Positions 16,991-25,714 of a stretch of 64,000 bases of DNA are shown piece by piece. Within the stretch, counting starts at the first letter, position 1, and each line of letters starts with the position of its first letter. The notes beneath the pieces were generated by a model, which did no database searches, was not told where the DNA came from, and worked only from the letters and a program-made list of their open reading frames with translations. The stretch spans positions 1 through 64,000 of the forward strand of contig JANPIV010000032.1 in the NCBI GenBank assembly GCA_031425155.1, read 5' to 3'. Made by a program: the position numbers and the translations under genes. The stretch is from M3007 sp031425155. GTDB lineage: Bacteria; Bacteroidota; Bacteroidia; Chitinophagales; Saprospiraceae.

Positions 16991-17029
16991 CCAATCAACC
17001 AATTAACTAGTCAACCAGTCCACCAATCC
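16991..17029. repeat. CCAATCAACCAA-type repeat leader
   Basis: The whole spacer between the DUF4112 stop and the DUF4105 ATG is made of CAATCAACCAATTAAC, TAGTCAACCAG and TCCACCAATCC words with roughly 7-base periodicity. It runs right up to the start codon, so it forms the translation-initiation region of the DUF4105 gene. Confidence 0.5.
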
Positions 17030-18226
17030 ATGCGGCGCAGTCTTATACTCTTCTTTCTGCTGGCGGCTTATTCCGGTTTCTGCCAGATCATTCCGGTACT
17101 GTCTGACAGTGCCCGCATCAGTCTGATCACCGTAGCACCGGGCGACGAAACCTATAGCATGTTTGGCCATAGCGCGCTGCGGGTGTACGACTATCGCAAC
17201 CGGCTCGACCGCTGTTACAATTATGGCACGTTCGAGTTCGATCAGCCCAATTTTCTGCTCAAATTCTGCCGGGGCAAACTCCTCTACTATCTGGATATTG
17301 AATCCTACCGGGGTTTCGAGTATGGCAATCTGTCCGACCGCCGGGGTATGCAGGAACAACTGCTGAACCTGGATCAGGCCCATAAACAACGACTGTTTGA
17401 ACTGCTCTCGGTGAATGCCCGCGAGGACAACCGCTATTATAAATACGACTTTTTCTACGATAATTGCTCTACCCGCATCCGCGACATCGTGCAGGAGACC
17501 TATTTTCACGAAATACCCTACGACAGCAGCCGTCTGCCAATGGGCACTACTATGCGCCAACTCCTCCGGCCCTACATGCAGCCGCATCCCTGGACCGAAT
17601 TCGGCATTGATCTCTTGCTGGGCTTGCCTGCTGACAAACGCGCCCGCCCGGACGATTTTATGTTCCTGCCGGATGGCATGCACGATGTGTTTCGCCATAC
17701 CATGCTCGCACCGGGCGCGCCATTAGTGAAAGCCGAACATACTATCCCGGATACTCCGCTGGCGCGGGAAGCCTTCGAGCCGGATTTTTTCCAGCATCCG
17801 CTTTGGGTGATGTGCCTGGTGGCGGTAATCGGGCTGCTCAGTATGGCCAATCCCCGCACCGAACATTGGTTTGATACGCTTTTCTGGCTAGTGCTGGGCG
17901 TGGCAGGCCTGGTCATCACGCTGATGTGGGTCGCGACCGATCATTCGCCTACCAAGAACAACCTCAACATACTGTGGGCCTTGCCGACGCATTTGCTGTT
18001 TTTCTGGCGACGCAATCGCAGCGAATTTACCCAGAATTACTTCATCGGAACGGCGATTCTGGCGGCCATGACGCTGCTATTCTGGAAATGGCTGCCGCAG
18101 GAAATGCCCGTTGCCGCCATCCCGCTGGTGGTGTTGGTGGTGATAAAAGGCGTATGGCGACACTACTGGAAGGTCGAAAGCTGGCGCGACGAATTTTTCG
18201 GGACGTGGAAGCGGCGGACAGCGTAA
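17030..18226 (+). CDS. DUF4105 / Lnb N-terminal domain membrane protein
   Basis: A 398-residue protein with a signal peptide (MRRSLILFFLLAAYSGFCQ), a periplasmic Lnb-type domain, and four or five C-terminal membrane helices. Family markers are SLITVAPGDETYSMFGHSAL (about 27-46) and YDFFYDNCSTRIRDIV (about 140-155) with the conserved Asn-Cys pair; the His of FGHSALRV is a plausible catalytic partner. In Enterococcus, Lnb-domain proteins catalyse lipoprotein N-acyl transfer forming lyso-form lipoproteins, so a role in lipoprotein or lipid acyl transfer is a reasonable inference here, not shown. The ATG is preceded by repeat DNA with no clear ribosome-binding site. Confidence 0.85.
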   Translation: MRRSLILFFLLAAYSGFCQIIPVLSDSARISLITVAPGDETYSMFGHSALRVYDYRNRLDRCYNYGTFEFDQPNFLLKFCRGKLLYYLDIESYRGFEYGNLSDRRGMQEQLLNLDQAHKQRLFELLSVNAREDNRYYKYDFFYDNCSTRIRDIVQETYFHEIPYDSSRLPMGTTMRQLLRPYMQPHPWTEFGIDLLLGLPADKRARPDDFMFLPDGMHDVFRHTMLAPGAPLVKAEHTIPDTPLAREAFEPDFFQHPLWVMCLVAVIGLLSMANPRTEHWFDTLFWLVLGVAGLVITLMWVATDHSPTKNNLNILWALPTHLLFFWRRNRSEFTQNYFIGTAILAAMTLLFWKWLPQEMPVAAIPLVVLVVIKGVWRHYWKVESWRDEFFGTWKRRTA

Positions 18227-18238
18227 AATGGGGAAATT

Positions 18239-18724
18239 CTACTTTTTCTCTCCTGGCAAAATCCCGTGAAAGCGGAGTAAATGGTTGGCTACCTGTTCGT
18301 TATAAATGCATACAATGATCGCGCTGCGGTGTCCGGGCATATTCGAGAAGAGCAGTTTGATCGGATTGTGGATGTAGCCGCGTTCGGCGAACATCTGCAA
18401 CTGGCGGTCGCGGGGCCGCCGGAAAAGTTTCAGGTCTTCGGCAGTGGCTGGCAGTGGCACATCGCCGTAGCCTTCGTCCCGCAGGAACTGTTTCACCATT
18501 TCATAAGTGTAGGCCAATTTTGCGCCGCCAAACACGGTACGGTATTCCCACCCGTCGCTGGTGCCGCCCAGATAATCCGCACCGGCAGGCGGAAACTGCT
18601 CGCGCATCGGCACGTGCGGCTCGGCAGGAGCCTCTTCCGGCACAACAATTTCGTCCGGTATTTCATCAAAACCGAAATCATCGTACCCGTCTTCTGGTTC
18701 AGCGTGAAAATTGGATTGACCCAC
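18239..18724 (-). CDS. Hypothetical protein
   Basis: No family is recognised. No ATG lies near the 5' end; GTG 18724 gives 161 residues, and the frame remains open to a TTG at 18841. The first 50 residues are acidic and proline-rich (EDGYDDFGFDEIPDEIVVPE), probably disordered. The rest looks folded: GWEYRTVFGGAKLAYTYEMV, then EDLKLFRRPRDRQLQMFAER and a hydrophobic strand RSAIIVCIYNEQVANHLLRF. No signal peptide or membrane helix is visible, so it is probably cytosolic. It converges on the DUF4105 gene with only 12 bases between the stops and no terminator between them. Confidence 0.6.
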   Translation of the reverse strand: MGQSNFHAEPEDGYDDFGFDEIPDEIVVPEEAPAEPHVPMREQFPPAGADYLGGTSDGWEYRTVFGGAKLAYTYEMVKQFLRDEGYGDVPLPATAEDLKLFRRPRDRQLQMFAERGYIHNPIKLLFSNMPGHRSAIIVCIYNEQVANHLLRFHGILPGEKK

Positions 18725-18992
18725 TTTTGAATAATTATTGGTGATCAGGCACTGATGTTGGAATGGATACGGACAAAAGTAGCGGTTTTGTCCGGGTTTT
18801 TGCGAATGTAAATTGCCAAATTCTGAACCGAGGCTTGGCAATTAACTCTTAAAATATTGATTATCAATTTATTGAAATAAAACAAATTGATAAAATTATA
18901 AATAAATACAAACAAAAAGTTTTAAACCGATTGGTTCGTCTTATCAACTACGCACAATTTTTATCTTTAAACAGGAGCCATCCCGAATTTCT

Positions 18993-19137
18993 CAACCCAC
19001 GATTTTAATCGTGGGAATATGCCAAAACAGGAGATGTGTAACCGTTTTAACGGTTTATGCCTGCCAAGTGTACGAAAACGGTTAAAACCGTTCCTGACTC
19101 CCTTGGCTTTCTCTCCCACGATTAAAATCGTGGGTTG
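18993..19137. repeat. 145-bp nested palindromic element upstream of cinA
   Basis: Bases 18993-19015 and 19115-19137 are exact reverse complements (23 bp), and each is itself a hairpin (CCCACGATT/AATCGTGGG, loop of two). Inside are two further self-palindromes, AACCGTTTTAACGGTT at 19040-19055 and AACGGTTAAAACCGTT at 19077-19092, differing by a compensatory C/G swap that keeps pairing. No open frame or transposase is inside. The layout resembles paired REP/REPIN or MITE-like units. It occupies most of the 398-base stretch between the hypothetical gene and cinA; the rest (18842-18992) is AT-rich and unremarkable. Confidence 0.85.
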
Positions 19138-19239
19138 AAACAACATCTAAGAGCCCCGCTAAACAATTGCCCCGATAATTGATTATCCCGTTCCTCCAAC
19201 CTTCTTCCTAATCCCAGTTTCTAAACACTTTTCCAAAAT

Positions 19240-20502
19240 ATGACGGCACACTTACTGACCATCGGCGATGAAATTCTTATTGGCCAGATTATAGATACCA
19301 ACTCGGCCTGGATGAGCCGCCAACTGAACCTGCGCGGCATCGCTGTGGTGGGCAAAAGCAGCGTTGGGGATACCCGCCAGGCCATTATTGATGGCATCGA
19401 ACACGCGGCCACGACCGCCCAGGTGGTGATTATGACCGGCGGCCTGGGGCCAACCAAGGACGATATTACCAAAAAAACGCTCGCTGCGATGTTCGATTCG
19501 CCCATGTCGCTGCATCAGGAAACCTATGACCGTATTGCCGGTTATTTTACCAAACTCGGCCGTACGCTTCCGCCTGCGATGGTGGACCAGGCGACCCTGC
19601 CCGACCAGGCGACGATCCTGGCCAACAAGGTGGGCACCGCGCCGGGCATGTGGTTTGAGCGGGACGATAAGGTCTTCATTTCGCTGCCAGGAGTGCCCTT
19701 CGAGATGGAATATTTGATGACCAATGAGGTACTGCCCCGCCTGGCCGCCCGCTTTCAGAGTCGCCCGATCATGCACCGCACCCTCCTCACGGCGGGCGAA
19801 GGCGAGAGCAATATTGCCCGCCGGATAGAAGCGTTTGAGGATAATTTGCCGCCATACATCAAGCTCGCTTACTTGCCCGCCCTCGGCCAGGTGCGCTTGC
19901 GCCTCACCGGCGTTTGGCCGGGTGAAGTGACCGCCGGCGCGGAGGCCACGCTGGCTACGGAACTAAATAGCCATGCTGCTGCCCTGGAAGCATTGATCCC
20001 GGATTTGGTCTTTGGCCACGAAGAGGAGACTTTAGCCGAGGTGGTGGGGAAAATACTATTGGAACAGGGCAAATTGTTCGCCACCGCCGAGAGTTGTACG
20101 GGTGGTTATGTGGCGCATCTCATCACCGGTGTGCCAGGTTCTTCGGCGTATTTTCCCGGCGGCGTAGTGTCGTATTCTTACGAAATGAAAGAGAAACTCC
20201 TGGGGGTGCGGCATGAAACGCTGGCTCGCTTCGGGGCAGTGAGCGAAGAAGTGGTGCGGGAAATGTCGCTGGGGGCTTTGGATACGTTTGGTGCCGACGT
20301 GACGCTGTCCATTTCCGGCATTGCCGGGCCGGACGGTGGCACACCAGATAAGCCAGTCGGTATAGTATGGATGGCAGTAAGCGACCGCAGCCGGACGGTG
20401 GTAGAAAAACACCTTTTCGGTCGCGATCGCTTAAAGAACATCCAGTTGACCGGCACTTATGCCTTGAATCTGGTCAGAAAATTCCTGTTGGGAGCGGTGT
20501 GA
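19240..20502 (+). CDS. cinA: CinA family nicotinamide-nucleotide amidohydrolase
   Basis: The 420-residue protein has both CinA domains. The N-terminal MoCF-like domain (MTAHLLTIGDEILIGQIIDTN, VVIMTGGLGPTKDDITK, GTAPGMW) is a nucleotide pyrophosphatase-type module. The C-terminal domain deamidates nicotinamide mononucleotide to nicotinate mononucleotide in pyridine nucleotide salvage (FATAESCTGGYVAHLITGVPG, SISGIAGPDGGTPDKPVGIVW). Length and order match full CinA proteins. The ATG is followed at once by the first conserved strand. It stands alone, downstream of the palindromic element and convergent with a barrel protein gene 9 bases after its stop. Confidence 0.94.
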   Translation: MTAHLLTIGDEILIGQIIDTNSAWMSRQLNLRGIAVVGKSSVGDTRQAIIDGIEHAATTAQVVIMTGGLGPTKDDITKKTLAAMFDSPMSLHQETYDRIAGYFTKLGRTLPPAMVDQATLPDQATILANKVGTAPGMWFERDDKVFISLPGVPFEMEYLMTNEVLPRLAARFQSRPIMHRTLLTAGEGESNIARRIEAFEDNLPPYIKLAYLPALGQVRLRLTGVWPGEVTAGAEATLATELNSHAAALEALIPDLVFGHEEETLAEVVGKILLEQGKLFATAESCTGGYVAHLITGVPGSSAYFPGGVVSYSYEMKEKLLGVRHETLARFGAVSEEVVREMSLGALDTFGADVTLSISGIAGPDGGTPDKPVGIVWMAVSDRSRTVVEKHLFGRDRLKNIQLTGTYALNLVRKFLLGAV

Positions 20503-20511
20503 AAACCTGCT

Positions 20512-21186
20512 TTATTTCAAAAAACACACCACGGAAAAGCGGAGCGAACTGCTGCGAATATGGTGGCCTGCTTCCACAAAATCCAGGTTTTTGTACAGAT
20601 TTTGCAAACCATGATAGTAGTGCAGGTTCACGCGAAACTGCCTGCCGCCTGCGCTGATGCCAACAGCCGGGCCAAAATCAACGCCTGTAAAAGATTCGTT
20701 CAGTTTGGTGGCCAGCATTGCATCAAAGTGCTCATCGTCTTCGTATTCGCCTACGTACAAGTCATAGTTGTTGCGCTTCAGGCGATTGGATAGCAGTTCT
20801 GCAAATCCACCGGCTTGCAGCCGTACCGGCAGCTTGCTGAAAGGTTGGAAATTGGCTAACACACTGGTTTGAAACGCGTTGTAGTAATAGTTGTAACTCT
20901 GATCTTGTGGCTCCTGCTCTGGGCGAAAGGAGGCAGCCTGCGCAGTGGCCCCTTTTTGGGCGAAAATAACCTCCTGACTCAAGCCAAAACGGTCATTGAA
21001 ACCCACGTGGAAAACAGCACCAACGGCATAACTAAGTCGGCCAGCGTTGGTGGGGAAAAGATCAGAATGAAGCGTGGAATAATTGCTGCCAAAAGTAAAA
21101 CCCAATTGGTGGTAAGACTGGGCGGACAGCAGGTTGGCAGCACTCACTACCAGGAAAATAACCGGAAGAAACGTTTTTGCGTTCAT
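20512..21186 (-). CDS. Outer-membrane beta-barrel protein (PorT-like)
   Basis: Exported protein of 224 residues with signal peptide MNAKTFLPVIFLVVSAANLLSA. After the cleavage site come alternating aromatic/polar strands typical of an eight-stranded barrel: YHQLGFTFGSNYSTL, LSYAVGAVFHVGFNDRFGLSQEVIFAQKG, VDFGPAVGISAGG, and a terminal strand SSLRFSVVCFLK. This is the PorT/outer-membrane-beta-barrel family, abundant in Bacteroidota, whose members mostly lack known function. It overlaps no neighbour and has no obvious operon partner. Confidence 0.75.
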   Translation of the reverse strand: MNAKTFLPVIFLVVSAANLLSAQSYHQLGFTFGSNYSTLHSDLFPTNAGRLSYAVGAVFHVGFNDRFGLSQEVIFAQKGATAQAASFRPEQEPQDQSYNYYYNAFQTSVLANFQPFSKLPVRLQAGGFAELLSNRLKRNNYDLYVGEYEDDEHFDAMLATKLNESFTGVDFGPAVGISAGGRQFRVNLHYYHGLQNLYKNLDFVEAGHHIRSSSLRFSVVCFLK

Positions 21187-21409
21187 GGGCGGAAAAAGAT
21201 AAGGTTATGAAAATTTTTTAAAAATAGTATTTGTAAAAATTTTATTCTATAATAACAACGTTTTACCAGCGACAATGAAATTAAATTCTGCGCAAAGGTA
21301 AGCCTGGCTTTGGTAAAGGGATGGACTTTAAGAAATTTTTAATAAAAAATACAATCCCTGGCCAAACAAGAGTTTGTTTAGCGAAAGAAATATCGGCAAT
21401 ACTTTGTTT

Positions 21410-22027
21410 TTATTTGGAATGCCTGGCCTGCAAAATGGCTTCTACCTCTTCCAGCCGAACATTTTTGGCGGCCAGCAGGACCAACAAATGATACAGCAGA
21501 TCGGCAGTTTCTTCCAAAAGGCGTTCCCGATTGTTGCCCAGTGCTTCAATTACGGTCTCCACGGCCTCTTCCCCTACTTTTTGGGCCACCTTATTCAAGC
21601 CCGAAGCCAGCAAACGGGCGGTATAAGAACCATCCGCATCACCCGCCGCTTGCCGTGCATGAATGATTGCTTCCAACTGCGCTAAAAAACGCGACGATTT
21701 ATGGTTACGTTCGCCCCAACAGGTGTCATCGCCGGTGTGGCAGACGGGGCCATTGGGTTCGGCTTTTATCAGAATGGCGTCCTGATCACAGTCGAGGCGC
21801 AGTTCGTGTACGCGCAGCGTGTGGCCCGAAGTCTCGCCTTTTTTCCAGAGCCGCTGTTTGGAACGGCTGAAAAAAGTCACGTAACCGCTTTCCTGCGTAA
21901 TGGCCAGTGCTTCGGCATTCATGTAGCCGAGCATGAGCACCACACCGGTGTGCGCATCCTGCACTACTACGGGCAGCAGTGCGTCGGGCATTTTATCAAA
22001 ATCCGGTTGAAGTATAGCGTTGGTCAT
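21410..22027 (-). CDS. hisI: Phosphoribosyl-AMP cyclohydrolase / phosphoribosyl-ATP pyrophosphatase
   Basis: Bifunctional HisIE enzyme for steps two and three of histidine synthesis. The N-terminal cyclohydrolase half contains VLMLGYMNAEALAITQESG, FFSRSKQRLWKKGETSGH and the metal-binding LDCDQDAILIKAE with PNGPVCHTGDDTCW. The C-terminal pyrophosphatase half (from about 115) has SYTARLLASGLNKVAQKVGE, EEAVETVIEAL and EETADLLYHLLVLLA. At 205 residues it matches fused HisIE proteins. It is the last gene of the minus-strand his cluster, 271 bases after hisF; that gap contains no recognised gene or clear terminator. Confidence 0.95.
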   Translation of the reverse strand: MTNAILQPDFDKMPDALLPVVVQDAHTGVVLMLGYMNAEALAITQESGYVTFFSRSKQRLWKKGETSGHTLRVHELRLDCDQDAILIKAEPNGPVCHTGDDTCWGERNHKSSRFLAQLEAIIHARQAAGDADGSYTARLLASGLNKVAQKVGEEAVETVIEALGNNRERLLEETADLLYHLLVLLAAKNVRLEEVEAILQARHSK

Positions 22028-22298
22028 CGGGTGACTGGTTATCAGGTGGTTATTAAAAAGTTGAGCAGTAATGGATGTAGAAGGCCCTCCTTCGCTTAAA
22101 AAAGCGGCGGCGGGTAAAAAAGTGGGATCATTAGCCCGTTACAAATTCACCTTTTTCAATCCTCTTTTGTGTTAATATTAGAATAGACGCAGGTTGCCGC
22201 AGTTAGGTTGGTACATTGTTTATTTTTATTATATCCTTCGCTTTTCAACTTATAACTGTTCCTGTTTTCGATTATAACTGTTTGTCCTGCTTTGTTGC

Positions 22299-23057
22299 CT
22301 ATTGCCGAATAGGCACTCCCTGACTGGACAAATAGGATTTAAGCCCAGGGATAGGCACCTCTCCAAAATGGAAAATGCTGGCGGCGAGCGCGGCATCGGC
22401 ACAGCCCTGGGTGAATACGTCGTAAAAATGCTCCTGATTTCCGGCTCCGCCCGAAGCGATGACCGGAATAGACAGGGCCATGGAGACCGCGCGGGTCAGA
22501 TCGAGCGCAAAACCATTTTTGGTGCCATCGTGGGCCATGGAAGTGAGCAGTATCTCGCCGGCCCCTCTGTCGGCGGCCTCGCGGGCCCAATCCAGTGCGG
22601 AAAGAGGGGTAGCCACGCGACCACCATTGAGATAGACCCGCCAAATGCCCTCTTCGTCGGGCCGGGCATCAATGGCTACTACCACACACTGGCTGCCAAA
22701 CGCCTGGGCCAGTTCGCCGATCAGAGTAGGTTGGCGCACCGCCGCAGAATTGATACTCACCTTGTCGGCACCGGCCCGGAGCAGGGTTTCTACCTGGGCT
22801 ATCGAACTGATGCCACCGCCTACGGTGAAGGGAATATTAAGTACCTGCGCAATGTGGCGCACGAGCTCCACAAAAGTGGTGCGTTGCTCATGGGTGGCCG
22901 TAATGTCGAGAAAGACCAGTTCGTCGGCTCCTTGTTGCGCATAAGCGGCAGCGAGCATGACCGGATCGCCCGCCTGACGGAGCTGCTCGAATTGAATGCC
23001 TTTCACCGTCTGGCCATCTTTGATATCGAGGCAGGGAATAATACGTTTAGCCAGCAC
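22299..23057 (-). CDS. hisF: Imidazole glycerol phosphate synthase cyclase subunit
   Basis: TIM-barrel subunit that uses ammonia from HisH to convert PRFAR to imidazole glycerol phosphate and AICAR. The 252 residues begin MLAKRIIPCLDIKDGQTVKG with catalytic Asp11, and the second catalytic Asp is in VVVAIDARPDEEG (about 130). FTVGGGISSIAQVETLLRAGADKVSINS and PVIASGGAGNQEHF are the two phosphate-binding loops. hisH is not in the window, so the rest of the pathway lies elsewhere or just further off. It follows the secreted unknown gene by 46 bases. Confidence 0.96.
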   Translation of the reverse strand: MLAKRIIPCLDIKDGQTVKGIQFEQLRQAGDPVMLAAAYAQQGADELVFLDITATHEQRTTFVELVRHIAQVLNIPFTVGGGISSIAQVETLLRAGADKVSINSAAVRQPTLIGELAQAFGSQCVVVAIDARPDEEGIWRVYLNGGRVATPLSALDWAREAADRGAGEILLTSMAHDGTKNGFALDLTRAVSMALSIPVIASGGAGNQEHFYDVFTQGCADAALAASIFHFGEVPIPGLKSYLSSQGVPIRQ

Positions 23058-23103
23058 GGAAGATTTATTGAGTAGTAAAGGAACTTAAAGAAGTGATTCT
23101 CTT

Positions 23104-23832
23104 TTATTCTCTGTCCCAGATTTTTCGCCCGCCTACATCCTGGGTAATTAGTTTACCATCCTTGAAACTATAAGTAGCAGCAGCGGTATAATCCAGCTGA
23201 CCTTCCGGTCGAATGTAAAAAATGTTGTCGTTGCTATACCATAGCCCCTTTTGCTGCAATTCTCCCGGCCCGGAGTCGTATGACCACTCCGAGCTGCCAC
23301 CTATTACCCTGCTATACTCGGCATATTGGCCATTAGCATTGATGTAGAGATAAAACACGGTTTGCAAACCAGCACCACCGCTGGAAGTAATGATCTGATG
23401 GCTCCAGGAGCCTACCAGTTTGTAATCGTGGGCACCAGGGGCCACTTTATTTTTGTTAACGCTGGCTACTGTCATCGTGCCTTCCCGTAGAAAAGCATGA
23501 CTACGCTGCTGGCCACCTATAGAAAAGGTTAAATTAAGCAAACTATCATTGATAAGCACTGCTTTGAAAGTGGCTACTACGGCACCCGAAGCTATATCTT
23601 TCAGGTCACCATTTGCTGTTTTAGCATAAAAAGTGCCTATTACCCGTAAACTGAGGCCGCCTTCGTCGTAGGTGCCGCTGATGGCGTTGCGGTTGGTTTT
23701 GGTCACTAATTTACAGGGCATACCGTCCACAACGGCCTGAAAAGTACCATTGAAACCCCTTTGGGTTTGTGCCTGCATGGGCAGCACCATAAGAGCCCAT
23801 ATCATCAGGGAAAAAGAGATAAAACGCATCAT
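23104..23832 (-). CDS. Secreted hypothetical protein inside the his cluster
   Basis: A 242-residue protein with a clear signal peptide (MMRFISFSLMIWALMVLPMQAQ). The mature part is beta-rich: NGTFQAVVDGMPCKLVTKT, AISGTYDEGGLSLRVIGTF, SLLNLTFSIGGQQ, VFYLYINANGQYAEYSRVIGG, and ends GKLITQDVGGRKIWDRE. The pattern suggests a lipocalin-like or small barrel fold, but no family is recognised and no catalytic residues stand out. It starts 13 bases after hisA and ends 46 bases before hisF on the same strand, so it is probably cotranscribed with biosynthetic genes although its product leaves the cytoplasm. The odd context may be a recent insertion. Confidence 0.75.
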   Translation of the reverse strand: MMRFISFSLMIWALMVLPMQAQTQRGFNGTFQAVVDGMPCKLVTKTNRNAISGTYDEGGLSLRVIGTFYAKTANGDLKDIASGAVVATFKAVLINDSLLNLTFSIGGQQRSHAFLREGTMTVASVNKNKVAPGAHDYKLVGSWSHQIITSSGGAGLQTVFYLYINANGQYAEYSRVIGGSSEWSYDSGPGELQQKGLWYSNDNIFYIRPEGQLDYTAAATYSFKDGKLITQDVGGRKIWDRE

Positions 23833-23845
23833 TTTTTATTTGTAT

Positions 23846-24568
23846 TTATACTTTTGAATATACGCGAAAATACTGCATGGGTATTTTATCTTCAAAAAAA
23901 GCTTTGCCAATGATGGCACCGGAGCACCCGATAGCGGTGAGGGCCTCCAAATCAGCAATATTGCTCACACCCCCGCTGGCTACCAGATAAAGGTCAGGAA
24001 AATGGGCTAACAGATCAATATAGAGATCAATAGCCGGGCCGGAGAGTTCGCCATCGCGGGCAATATCGGTGACCGTAAATTGGTAAATGCCAAGGCGTTG
24101 CACTTGCCGGATGAAATCGAACAGTTCAATGGCCGTCTGATTTTTCCAGCCATGCACGGCCACGAGCCGGTTACGTACATCGGCACCGACGAGAAACTTA
24201 TCTGGGCCAAATTTTTCCACCCAGGCTCTGAACTCGTCGGGGGCCACCACGGCCACGCTGCCCACCGAAAAGAGGGCTGCACCGGCATCGCGTACCTGTT
24301 TCAGGGCCGCAATAGATCGCAGCCCACCGCCATAGTCAATCTCCAGGTTGGTATGGGCGGCTACCTGCTCCAGAATATGCAGATTGGTGGGCCGCCCCGT
24401 TCGTGCCCCGTCGAGGTCCACCATGTGCAGCCGCCGGATGCCGGCTTGTTCCAGCTCACGCGCTAAAGCCAATGGCTCGGCGGGATATTCGGTTTTTTGT
24501 TCAAAATTGCCCTGCCGCAGCCGTACCAGCCGACCATCCAGCAAATCAAAAGAAGGGATAATATCCAT
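23846..24568 (-). CDS. hisA: ProFAR isomerase
   Basis: 1-(5-phosphoribosyl)-5-[(5-phosphoribosylamino)methylideneamino] imidazole-4-carboxamide isomerase, an Amadori-type TIM barrel of histidine synthesis. The 240 residues start MDIIPSFDLLDGRLVRLRQG with catalytic Asp8; the second catalytic Asp is in LVGADVRN (about 129). Phosphate loops are IDYGGGLRSIAAL and YLVASGGVSNIADL. The usual IPAIDI motif reads IPSFDLLDG here, a mild deviation that retains the catalytic residue. It is the first gene of the cluster hisA, secreted unknown, hisF, hisIE. Confidence 0.95.
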   Translation of the reverse strand: MDIIPSFDLLDGRLVRLRQGNFEQKTEYPAEPLALARELEQAGIRRLHMVDLDGARTGRPTNLHILEQVAAHTNLEIDYGGGLRSIAALKQVRDAGAALFSVGSVAVVAPDEFRAWVEKFGPDKFLVGADVRNRLVAVHGWKNQTAIELFDFIRQVQRLGIYQFTVTDIARDGELSGPAIDLYIDLLAHFPDLYLVASGGVSNIADLEALTAIGCSGAIIGKAFFEDKIPMQYFRVYSKV

Positions 24569-24632
24569 AGTACACAGACTGTAGGTGGGAAAAGGCTGAA
24601 AAACAAAGCAAGCTCAGCAGGAAATGAAAATA

Positions 24633-24669
24633 GCCAGCAGGTTTTCCAAGTCATGGAAAACCTACTGGC
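24633..24669 (-). terminator. Long hairpin between DUF937 gene and hisA
   Basis: On the minus strand GCCAGTAGGTTTTCCA pairs with TGGAAAACCTGCTGGC (16 positions, one G-U wobble) around a TGACT loop, followed by TATTTTCATTT. It lies 174 bases after the DUF937 stop and 65 bases before the hisA start, so it may terminate the first or form part of the his leader. No His-rich leader peptide was found, so attenuation is not supported. Confidence 0.6.
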
Positions 24670-24842
24670 CGAGATCACTCAGATGGAATAGCAAAAGCGA
24701 GTCAATTGTTGCTGACAGGCATATTGTAATATAAGTTTTTTGCAAGGGTAAGTATTGAGTTGTTCGGGCCAAACACTTGATCATCAAGTAATTGATCGAA
24801 TGCCCACCTCTTCACAGGCTCAAAAACTTACTTTGCGCCAGA

Positions 24843-25475
24843 CTAACGCCGACCGAAAATACCACCCAGTACATCAACCAGGCCGCCACCAGCGGACTGT
24901 TGGCCGGACTGTTGACTGGACTGCTGGCCACCGCCCAGTACGCCACCGAGTACCGAGCCGATGAGATCGCCCATGCCGCCCTGTTGGGTTTGTTGCGCGG
25001 AACCCATGAGGATACCGGCCAGGCTGCCCAGATCAAGGCCACCTGAATTTTTGGTTTTGCCCAATACGCTCATGACAATGGGAGCGAGCAGGGGTAGAAG
25101 TTTCATGACCTGTCCCATGTTCAGACCGGATTTTTGGCTGATTTGTTCTGCCGCTACTTCCTGGCGGTCGCCGAGTATATGGCCGACGATGCCCTGACCA
25201 TCCGTAGCGCCACTGTTGCCGCCACCTTGCAGCATACCGCTCACCATGCCCATCACATCGTCTATCATACTGCCATCGTGATTGCGATCCAGCGCAGAAC
25301 CCAGCGAAGAAAGACCGCTTTCGGTAGAGGCATTGTTGGCCAGCCCGCCCAGGAGGGTAGCAAATATTCCTTGCGCTGCAGTAGCGGTTTGCTCGGGTTC
25401 AGCCCCAATATGATTACTCAGCTGATTAACTACGTCGTCGGAAAGTTGTCCTTGCAGGACGTCCATTAGATTCAT
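24843..25475 (-). CDS. DUF937 family protein
   Basis: From ATG 25475 the protein has 210 residues and matches the DUF937/YidB-like pattern: an N-terminal helical part (MDVLQGQLSDDVVNQLSNHI, then FATLLGGLANNAS), a glycine-rich middle and helix LLPLLAPIVMSVLGK. The C-terminal 60 residues are Gly/Gln-rich low complexity (GGVLGGGQQSSQQSGQQSAG) ending LVDVLGGIFGRR. Such proteins are widespread and uncharacterised; some are reported as abundant under stress. No signal peptide or catalytic motif is visible. The open frame extends upstream to 25586, but that part is unlike the family. Confidence 0.82.
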   Translation of the reverse strand: MNLMDVLQGQLSDDVVNQLSNHIGAEPEQTATAAQGIFATLLGGLANNASTESGLSSLGSALDRNHDGSMIDDVMGMVSGMLQGGGNSGATDGQGIVGHILGDRQEVAAEQISQKSGLNMGQVMKLLPLLAPIVMSVLGKTKNSGGLDLGSLAGILMGSAQQTQQGGMGDLIGSVLGGVLGGGQQSSQQSGQQSAGGGLVDVLGGIFGRR

Positions 25476-25714
25476 AATGAATGGTTTAATTGTAGAAAAG
25501 AAAAAGTGAGGAAGCGGCTGGGCCGCCTGGCAAAAGCCGGGGTCAAAAGTAGCAGGTGTTTTGGTGCAGGGTGCCCAAAGCGGCATAAAATTGGTTAATA
25601 AAGCAAAATATTTTTCCTATGACCCAACTAATGTGGGAAAATCCGCATTTTTACGCGGTTCGCCGCCCAACAAAGCGTTCTAACCTGGTGTTCAGCAAGC
25701 ACCGAGACGACATT

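Noticed and set aside
24590..24680. Histidine operon attenuator with leader peptide
   Set aside because: There is a hairpin, but no short His-rich reading frame precedes hisA; the hairpin is better explained as a terminator.
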